From assembly GCA_001769505.1 (NCBI GenBank), contig MEOF01000006.1, positions 62,001 to 126,000 of the forward strand: a stretch of 64,000 nucleotides of DNA, read 5' to 3'. Source of the DNA: Bacteroidetes bacterium GWF2_33_38 (lineage in GTDB: Bacteria > Bacteroidota > Bacteroidia > Bacteroidales > GWF2-33-38). The notes under the pieces were generated by a model. The model had not been told where the DNA came from and ran no database searches. It was given only the letters and a program-made list of their open reading frames with translations. The position numbers and the translations under genes were made by a program. Of the stretch, positions 58,701 to 64,000 are shown piece after piece (within the stretch, counting starts at the first letter, position 1; every line of letters starts with the position of its first letter).

Positions 58701-59041
58701 TTTTCTTGATTCGTGATAACGATATTATCAGTATCAGAGGAAATCGGTTTTCGGTTGGAATGGTTGACAAAGGAGTGCAGCATAAGTTCGAAAAACATGT
58801 TATTCCTGTGAAAGAAGGTGACGTTATTTATATCTTTTCTGATGGCTATGCTGATCAGTTTGGAGGTCCTTTTGGTAAAAAATTCAAATATTCTAGATTT
58901 AGACAACTTTTACTAACCGTTCACAGTTTGCCAATGAGAAAGCAAAAAGCATTCTTAGATGAAAATATTATTTCATGGATGGGAGAACTTGAACAAGTTG
59001 ATGATATTCTTGTCATTGGATTTAGAATCAATAAATTATAG
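55703..59041 (+). CDS. Two-propeller sensor with Y_Y_Y domain, membrane span and SpoIIE phosphatase
   Basis: 1112 residues: a signal peptide (about 1-25), then about 14 blades of the two-component-regulator propeller type, each with a W[IV]GT..G.N..-like motif (WIGTQEGLNKY, WVGTYGEGLNIY, WIGTAGSGLNKY), which would make two seven-bladed propellers. A Y_Y_Y domain ends near 795 and a membrane span is at about 802-824 (WAYVLIILIVVGSIYYFIEV). A coiled coil follows, then a SpoIIE/PP2C phosphatase (about 864-1112, DIVSGDFYWIT, FVAAVDCTGHGVPGAFMS, YIFSDGYADQFGG). It has no histidine kinase. It senses an outside ligand and dephosphorylates a target inside, probably an anti-sigma antagonist; neither is known. 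Confidence 0.9.
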   Translation: MTVKIHTLSFLLFCVLSFNSIFLYSQKPSITFERLGIDQGLSQSSANCILEDENNFLWIGTQEGLNKYYGQNFCFEIFKHDLVDTNSISDIWVYDIAQDKNGNIWIATRYGLNMLNPKTRKIKRYFQDINEISSLYNNEVFSVFVDSKGGVWVKTNDVLSLLDTTSGKFTHYEHYVNYFNTRSQTRFPIIEDKNGLIWYGTVDGLNSFDRNFEQSKRYKFDSANPFSLSNNFVTAIFEDSKGTLWVGTQDGLNKFNKKKKTFERYYNIPGNENSLVNNSVKAIVEDNNGMIWVGTDGGLSILDLGNNKFYNYRNQANNPTGLSNNEILSFYKGSSDIIWIGTNGGGINKVDLKRKKFEIYRREAGENTLNFSSNVIASFFIDRDSLLWVGTYGEGLNIYNRKTGHIDIYSKSTNPAIVDDYVHAIGEDSDGKIWIGTRNGINIYDQEKKTFSLIQDYIPTTAKHLNLNSNRIYYFLEDRNKNMWIASERGLIKINVKTEDIKIYRKNFRDSLSLCDDRVYSIIEDNEGFLWIGTTNGLNKYDPKKDVFYQYKSKLNSVNTISHNTIYSVFEDSEGIIWIGTAGSGLNKYDKKSDTFVYYTEKNGLPNGTIYEIEEDNNGDLWFSTGRGLAKLDKKTNTISSFTNDDGLQGLEFNNGANFKSKDGELFFGGTNGFNSFYPELIKYNENKPKTVFTYFEKTSTDGGLSRMYLDDIKEIHLSYKDHTFKIFFAALEYTKPEKNSYMYMMENLKDEWISLGTQSFKTFSNIPPGEYIFHLKSSNNDLVWNEEPISIKIIIEPPFWQTKWAYVLIILIVVGSIYYFIEVRTRKLKAANHILREKQSAALEIARQKEELTVKNKNITDSINYAKRIQEAMMPSEYLFNKLLPESFILYKPKDIVSGDFYWITEKNNKIFVAAVDCTGHGVPGAFMSIIGFDLLRNITKEQGVEEPAQILNLLNEGVTETFVKNADNQQVKDGMDIALCVYDKENSVVEFAGALNPFFLIRDNDIISIRGNRFSVGMVDKGVQHKFEKHVIPVKEGDVIYIFSDGYADQFGGPFGKKFKYSRFRQLLLTVHSLPMRKQKAFLDENIISWMGELEQVDDILVIGFRINKL

Positions 59042-59065
59042 ATTTTAGGATATTTTTCATGAAAT

Positions 59066-60700
59066 TTATTTTTTCTCCAAATCTCTCAAATGTTCCATTT
59101 TTTTGCGTTCCAAAAATTCACGAATTCCTTCGAGATGTTCTTTTACTCGTTTTTTGCCAAATTCGTAAACTTTGCTAACCAAACCATCGAGAAAATCGCG
59201 GTCGTGCGAAACTAAAATTATAGTTCCATCAAAATCCATTAAAGCTTGTTTTAAAATGTCTTTTGTTCGCATATCTAAGTGATTTGTAGGCTCGTCGAGA
59301 ATTAACAAATTCACTGGTTCTAACAATAATTTTATCATTGCTAAACGTGTGCGTTCGCCACCCGAAAGAACTTTTACTTTTTTGTCCCAATCGTTTTGAC
59401 CAAACATAAAAGCTCCTAAAATATCTTTAATTTTTGTACGAATATCGCCTTTCGCAATATCATCAATGGTTTGAAAAACAGTTAAACTTTCGTCCAATAA
59501 TGCAGCTTCGTTTTGCGAAAAATATCCAATCATCGAATTATGACCAAGAGTTAACGTTCCGTCATAATTAATTTCGCCCATAATTGCTTTCACGAAAGTT
59601 GATTTTCCTTCACCATTTTTACCAACAAAAGCAACTTTTTCACCTCTTTGAATGGTTATTGAAGCGTTGGCAAAAACCAAATGCTCGTCGTATTTTTTAC
59701 CAAGATTTTCGGTAATTACCGGATAATTTCCCGAACGTGGCGATGGTGGAAATTTCAAACGCAAATGCGAAGTATCAATTTCATCAACTTCCAGAATTTC
59801 AAGCTTTTCGAGCATTTTCACACGTGATTGAACTTGCAAAGTTTTTGAATAAGTTCCACGAAAACGTTCAATAAATTCCTGATTATCGGCAATCATTTTT
59901 TGTTGTTCTTCGAATGCTTTTTGTTGATGTTCTCGACGTTCTTTGCGAAGTTCGAGATATTTTGAATAATTTACTTTGTAATCGTAAATTCGTCCCATTG
60001 TAACTTCAATTGTTCGGGTTGTGATATTATCAACGAAAGTTCTATCGTGCGAAATCACAATTACAGCTTTTGCACTTTCTACCAAAAAATTCTCCAACCA
60101 TTGCACCGATTCAATATCCAGATGATTTGTTGGCTCATCTAGAAGAATTAAATCGGGATTTTGAAGCAGAATTTTTGCCAATTCAATTCGCATTCGCCAA
60201 CCGCCACTAAATTCGCTTGTTTGACGAGTAAAATCAGCACGTTCAAAACCTAAACCAATTAATATTTTTTCAACTTCGGCATCAAAATTCAATTCTCCGT
60301 GACTATAAAGTTTTTCGCTTAAAGCCGAAACATTTTCAATAATTGCATAATATTCGTCTGATTCATAATCGGTGCGGATTGTAAGTTGATGATTTAATTC
60401 GTCAATTTCGGTTTGCATTTTCAAAACTTGAGCAAAAGCTTGCGATGCTTCTTCAAAAACTGTTCTATTATTTTCGGTTAACAAATGTTGAGGCAAATAT
60501 GCAATTATAGCATCTTTGGGGGCAGAAACTCTTCCGAAATTAGCTTTTTGTGCTCCTGCAATTATTTTTAAAAGTGTTGATTTTCCTGCTCCATTTTTTC
60601 CCATTAGAGCAATTCTATCTTTTTCGTTTACTACGAATGAAATATCTTTAAAAAGTGTTGAACCGCTAAAGTCAACGCCAAGTCCGTCAATTGAAATCAT
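59066..60700 (-). CDS. ABC-F family ATPase
   Basis: 544 residues from ATG 60700, with two ABC domains and no membrane part. Walker A motifs are GKNGAGKSTLLKI and GKNGEGKSTFVKA; signature motifs are SGGWRMRIELAK and SGGERTRLAM; Walker B parts are LILLDEPTNHLD and LLILDEPTNHLD. A linker with long charged helices lies between. ABC-F proteins bind the ribosome E site, resolving stalls or protecting it from antibiotics; the Uup/EttA/YbiT-type class is not decided here. A TACCTTTG box lies at 60725-60732 and rules out a longer frame start at 60727. Confidence 0.93.
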   Translation of the reverse strand: MISIDGLGVDFSGSTLFKDISFVVNEKDRIALMGKNGAGKSTLLKIIAGAQKANFGRVSAPKDAIIAYLPQHLLTENNRTVFEEASQAFAQVLKMQTEIDELNHQLTIRTDYESDEYYAIIENVSALSEKLYSHGELNFDAEVEKILIGLGFERADFTRQTSEFSGGWRMRIELAKILLQNPDLILLDEPTNHLDIESVQWLENFLVESAKAVIVISHDRTFVDNITTRTIEVTMGRIYDYKVNYSKYLELRKERREHQQKAFEEQQKMIADNQEFIERFRGTYSKTLQVQSRVKMLEKLEILEVDEIDTSHLRLKFPPSPRSGNYPVITENLGKKYDEHLVFANASITIQRGEKVAFVGKNGEGKSTFVKAIMGEINYDGTLTLGHNSMIGYFSQNEAALLDESLTVFQTIDDIAKGDIRTKIKDILGAFMFGQNDWDKKVKVLSGGERTRLAMIKLLLEPVNLLILDEPTNHLDMRTKDILKQALMDFDGTIILVSHDRDFLDGLVSKVYEFGKKRVKEHLEGIREFLERKKMEHLRDLEKK

Positions 60701-60724
60701 TTTTGAAATTTTTGAATAAGGCGA

Positions 60725-60732
60725 CAAAGGTA
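60725..60732 (-). promoter_or_regulatory. -7 box of the ABC-F gene
   Basis: On the minus strand TACCTTTG, fitting TAnnTTTG. Transcription would start close to 60718, so translation must begin at 60700. No well-placed -33 TTG is seen. Confidence 0.5.
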
Positions 60733-60774
60733 ATGAAAAGAAGCATAAACATTTATTGAAAATGCGAACTGTAA

Positions 60775-60816
60775 AAATAAAAAGCCAAAAGAATTACAAA
60801 CGAATTCTTTTGGCTT
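60775..60816 (-). terminator. Terminator after lpdA
   Basis: AAGCCAAAAGAATT (60782-60795) and AATTCTTTTGGCTT (60803-60816) form a perfect 14-base stem; on the minus strand a T-run follows. It sits between the lpdA stop and the ABC-F promoter, so it separates the two genes. Confidence 0.9.
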
Positions 60817-60836
60817 GATAAGAGTTAAATATAAAG

Positions 60837-62225
60837 CTAAATATGAATTACTTCTCCATAAGCGGCGGCGGCGGCTTCCATAATTGCTTCCGACATGGTT
60901 GGATGAGGATGAATTGTCTTAAGCAACTCGTGTCCAGTAGTTTCTAGTTCGCGAGCGACTACTAATTCTGCAATCATTTCGGTAACATTTAGACCAATCA
61001 GATGAGCTCCAAGTAATTCTCCGTATTTTGCATCAAAAATAAGTTTTACAAATCCGTCTTTATTTCCTGCTGCACTAGCTTTTCCTGATGCTGTATAAGG
61101 AAATTTTCCTATTTTTATTTCGTAGCCGGCTTCAATAGCTGCTTTTTCTGTCATTCCAACTGATGCAACTTCAGGGGTTGTGTATGTACAGCCTGGAATA
61201 TTTTTATAATTCACGGGCTTAGGTTCAAGTCCTGCGATTTTTTCAACGCAAACAATACCCTCTGCTGATGCAACATGGGCTAATGCCGGCCCATGAACAA
61301 TATCTCCAATTGCATAAATTCCTTTAACATTGGTGCGGTAGAAATCGTCAACTTTTACCTTTCCTTTTTCAAGTTCGATACCAACATCTTCGATGCCTAT
61401 TCCTTCGAGATTTGGAGTTACGCCAACTGCTGAAAGTACTATGTCTGCTTCAATAATTTCTTCTCCTTTTTTTGTTTTAATCTTTACATTGCATACATTA
61501 TTTTCAATATTTACTGACTCAACAGATGATTCGACCATGACTTTTATTCCGATTTTTTTCAACGAGCGTCCCAATTGCTTGGCAACTTCCTCATCTTCTA
61601 GAGGAACAATGGTTGGCATAAATTCAACAAGTGTAACATCTGTTCCCATAGAGTTGTAAAAAAATGCTAATTCCGTCCCAATTGCTCCCGAACCAACAAC
61701 AAGCATTCGTTTTGGTAAGGAGGGCAATGTTAAAGCTTCACGGTATCCAATTATTTTTTTTCCATCTTGAGGTAAATTCGGAATTTGTTTTGAGCGAGCC
61801 CCTGTTGCTAAAATTATATGTTCTGCTTCAATCAATTGCTTTTCACCATTATTATTTACTTCAATGGTTTTATTACTGATTAGCTTACCAAATCCTTGAA
61901 TGACTTCGATTTTATTTTTCTTGAACAAATATTGAATTCCTTTGTTCATTCCATCAGCAACAGCTCGACTTCGCTGAATTACTTTTTCAAAATCGGCTTT
62001 TACTTCTCCGTTAACTGAAATTCCATATTCGTCGGAATGTTTCATATAATCAAAAACTTGAGCGCTTTTCAGTAGTGATTTTGTTGGAATACAGCCCCAA
62101 TTGAGACAAATTCCGCCTATTTCAGCTTTTTCGACAACGGCTACTTTTTTCCCTAATTGTGCTGCTCTAATTGCCGCAACATAACCTCCTGGTCCACTTC
62201 CGATTATTATAATATCAAAATTCAT
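60837..62225 (-). CDS. lpdA: Dihydrolipoyl dehydrogenase
   Basis: 462 residues. FAD motif IIIGSGPGGYVAAIRAAQLG at 6-25; redox-active disulfide Cys40-Cys45 in GGICLNWGCIPTKSLL; NAD motif MLVVGSGAIGTELAFFYNSM; the catalytic His in HPHPTMSEA near the C-terminus (439-447). It is the E3 part of pyruvate, 2-oxoglutarate or branched-chain dehydrogenases, or of the glycine cleavage system. Stands alone here; no E1 or E2 gene is nearby. Confidence 0.96.
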   Translation of the reverse strand: MNFDIIIIGSGPGGYVAAIRAAQLGKKVAVVEKAEIGGICLNWGCIPTKSLLKSAQVFDYMKHSDEYGISVNGEVKADFEKVIQRSRAVADGMNKGIQYLFKKNKIEVIQGFGKLISNKTIEVNNNGEKQLIEAEHIILATGARSKQIPNLPQDGKKIIGYREALTLPSLPKRMLVVGSGAIGTELAFFYNSMGTDVTLVEFMPTIVPLEDEEVAKQLGRSLKKIGIKVMVESSVESVNIENNVCNVKIKTKKGEEIIEADIVLSAVGVTPNLEGIGIEDVGIELEKGKVKVDDFYRTNVKGIYAIGDIVHGPALAHVASAEGIVCVEKIAGLEPKPVNYKNIPGCTYTTPEVASVGMTEKAAIEAGYEIKIGKFPYTASGKASAAGNKDGFVKLIFDAKYGELLGAHLIGLNVTEMIAELVVARELETTGHELLKTIHPHPTMSEAIMEAAAAAYGEVIHI

Positions 62226-62599
62226 CTTTTGTTGAGTATTAAAAGTTTTATAAAGTTATTGAGTTAGTTTTTTAAGGTTTATAAAGTTCGTAAGGTTAAG
62301 GCATATTTAATTAAAAGTGTTGTATATCTAGTTGTTGCGAGCAAATATTTACATTTTAGTCCAACAATCAAAAATAAATGCAATTTATATTAATTCTTAA
62401 TAGACATAAAAGTCATTAGCGACAAAGTTAAGACAATTTAAAATTTGCACAAACATTTACTTTCATTAATTAAAGAGCAAACTCACACTTTTCATTCAAA
62501 AAAGCGAAATAAAACATTAGCAAAAACAATAGCTAGAATTTGGTCGAAAACTGGAACTTGTGTTACTACATTTGTAGAGACAAAAAAACAAAATGATAA
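62226..62599. other. Intergenic region with lpdA promoter
   Basis: Apart from the promoter at 62423-62452 I see no gene or clear structure. A short plus-strand open frame begins in it (62445) but runs into the minus-strand metallophosphoesterase and looks like a shadow. Confidence 0.55.
62423..62452 (-). promoter_or_regulatory. Promoter upstream of lpdA
   Basis: On the minus strand: TTG (62450-62452), 19-base spacer, TAACTTTG (62423-62430). The leader to the lpdA start is about 190 bases, which is long. Confidence 0.6.
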
Positions 62600-63835
62600 T
62601 CAATTTTTCAAGGTTATAACTGTAATTTCTGGCCAAATACCGACTCTTCCAGAGAAACCAATAAATCCAAGTCCACGATTTACATACAAATATTGATTAT
62701 TTTCTTCGTACAAGCCTGCCCATAAAGGATATTTAAACTTAACTGGACTCCATCGAAAACGTCCAAATTCAAATCCCATTTGCATTCCGTGTGTATGACC
62801 CGAAAGAGTTAACAGAATATCGGTTTTTTCTTTTACTTGTTCAGTCCAATGAGTTGGGTCGTGGCTCATTAGTATTTTGGCATCGATGTTTTCGATATTT
62901 TCAAGAGCCATATTCAAATCGCCATGAGCAGGAAATGGAGGCAATCCCCAATTTTCGACTCCTAAAATTGCAATTTTAGCACTATCCTTTTCAATAATTA
63001 TCGATGAATTTAGCAATAAATTAAACCCTATTTCCTCTTCAATTTTATATAGATTTTCGAGATTTTTCTTTTTTTTATCAACACTTTTCCATTTATAATA
63101 TTCGCCATAATCGTGATTTCCCAGCACTGAATATGTCCCGTGTTTTGCCGACAATTTTTTGAGTATTGATTTAAATTCTTGCACCTCGCTTGCAAAATTA
63201 TTCACTAAATCACCTGTAAAAAGAATTAAATCCGGCTTTTGTGCATTAATCAGATCAATTGCTTTTTCAAGTTTCGAGGGATTGTTTCTGAAACTGCCAA
63301 TGTGCAAATCTGAAATCTGAACTATTTTGAAATCGTTAAATTCTTTTGGAATTTTATTTGATTGAATTGTTATGGGATGAATTGTGTATTGATATTTCCC
63401 GAAAAATATTCCGTACAAAGCTAACACAAGAGTGAGAAAACCTGAAATTATCCCAATCTTGCTTATAAAAAACAGTCTGATTCCATTCGAAAAAATATAC
63501 TTACTCGAAACATATATTAAGTCTTCAATCAGATGAAATGTTATAAATGAAAGTTTTGATAAATAAACAACTATCACAAGACTTGCTACGAAAAAAAACA
63601 TTGAGTATGACTTGGCTAAATCAATTTTGTCGAAAAAAATAAAAATAAGTATTAATGACAAAATTACTAATGAAGTGAAAGTCCATGAGGCAATTTTAAA
63701 AATTCGTTCAAATTTTAGAACATTAAATTCATTAGCAAGTTCTTTTATACCTTTCATTGAATATAAATCGATAGCTAAAAGAATGGTTGAAAGGAGTAAT
63801 ATTGGAATCATTATTCGTAAGTATAAGTTCATCAT
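62600..63835 (-). CDS. Membrane-anchored metallophosphoesterase
   Basis: 411 residues. The N-terminal part (about 1-145) has four hydrophobic segments. A calcineurin-like domain follows with the five motifs: ISDLHIGSF (about 173-180), FTGDLVNNF, LGNHDYGEY, LMSHDPTHW and SGHTHGMQMGFEFG. The active site probably lies in the periplasm or on the inner face; the family (YaeI/LpxH-like, with an N-terminal membrane anchor) hydrolyses phosphoester bonds, sometimes in lipids, but the substrate here is unknown. Confidence 0.9.
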   Translation of the reverse strand: MMNLYLRIMIPILLLSTILLAIDLYSMKGIKELANEFNVLKFERIFKIASWTFTSLVILSLILIFIFFDKIDLAKSYSMFFFVASLVIVVYLSKLSFITFHLIEDLIYVSSKYIFSNGIRLFFISKIGIISGFLTLVLALYGIFFGKYQYTIHPITIQSNKIPKEFNDFKIVQISDLHIGSFRNNPSKLEKAIDLINAQKPDLILFTGDLVNNFASEVQEFKSILKKLSAKHGTYSVLGNHDYGEYYKWKSVDKKKKNLENLYKIEEEIGFNLLLNSSIIIEKDSAKIAILGVENWGLPPFPAHGDLNMALENIENIDAKILMSHDPTHWTEQVKEKTDILLTLSGHTHGMQMGFEFGRFRWSPVKFKYPLWAGLYEENNQYLYVNRGLGFIGFSGRVGIWPEITVITLKN

Positions 63836-63957
63836 TTTTAATTTGTAAATATATAAACAGGAACGGTAAAGACTAGCATAAAAATAATTTCTGTAAAAAT
63901 AAAAAAGTAAAATTTGAAAAAAAATATTAAATTTGCTAATCAGAAAGTATATTTAAC

Positions 63958-64000
63958 ATGATAAAATTCATTTTATTAATCTTGTTATCAGTGATTTATG
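63958..64000 (+). CDS. Start of a gene leaving the window
   Basis: ATG at 63958 begins a hydrophobic stretch (MIKFILLILLSVIY) that has the look of a signal peptide or first membrane helix. Only 14 codons are inside the window, so the identity is unknown. Confidence 0.45.
   Translation, partial: MIKFILLILLSVIY

Noticed and set aside
62445-62696. 83-codon plus-strand frame
   Set aside because: It starts with TTG and runs into the minus-strand metallophosphoesterase; no conserved feature.

Overview
The window reads as a chromosomal segment of a low-GC member of the Bacteroidota, most like Bacteroidales or a related gliding order. Signs of this are the TTG-N18-21-TAnnTTTG promoters in front of several genes, the usual lack of Shine-Dalgarno sequences, a GldH gliding lipoprotein, a secreted protein with a type IX secretion C-terminal sorting domain, a HypB-YqgE pair, a GH92 mannosidase operon, and the full str-S10-spc-alpha ribosomal cluster with zinc-independent L36, S14 and S4.

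Layout. 0-3.7 kb: end of a LemA gene, two TPM-domain proteins, HypB, YqgE and a methyltransferase. 4.0-9.2 kb: a PKD/T9SS secreted protein, then holB (DNA polymerase III delta'), ricT-like PSP1 protein, gldH and trmB. 9.2-17.1 kb is the accessory part: dispersed hairpin repeats, a small secreted protein, an HI0933-type flavoprotein, a RelE/ParE-type toxin-antitoxin pair, a secreted thioredoxin-like gene whose signal peptide is cut off by a homopolymer frameshift, a DMT transporter and Lnt. It ends with a 1.3 kb cassette, bounded by two copies of the same terminator, that carries a secreted-protein ORF with no standard start codon. 17.1-30.3 kb: an HD-like protein with an isocitrate/isopropylmalate-type dehydrogenase, PepD, a vWA protein, an RRM protein, lipoproteins, and a glycogen branching enzyme of the eukaryote-like type. 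26.9-33.7 kb: a tight five-gene alpha-mannoside operon on the minus strand (LacI regulator, FucP-type MFS permease, ROK kinase, GH92 lipoprotein, single-domain response regulator) with a 13-bp-arm operator palindrome at its head. 33.8-51.6 kb: rpsL to rplQ with secY, map, infA, rpmJ and rpoA inside. 51.6-64 kb: eno, an outer-membrane-type lipoprotein, a UbiD-family decarboxylase, a 14-blade propeller/SpoIIE sensor, an ABC-F ATPase, dihydrolipoyl dehydrogenase, a membrane-anchored metallophosphoesterase, and the first codons of one more gene.

How it fits together. Most of the window is core metabolism and translation. The more unusual parts are the duplicated-terminator cassette with its start-less gene (15.7-17.1 kb), the mannoside operon that ends in a response regulator, the HD-like protein lacking the motif histidine, and the inverted and direct repeats around 9.2-11.5 kb. 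I found no CRISPR array, rRNA, tRNA, transposase or prophage gene.
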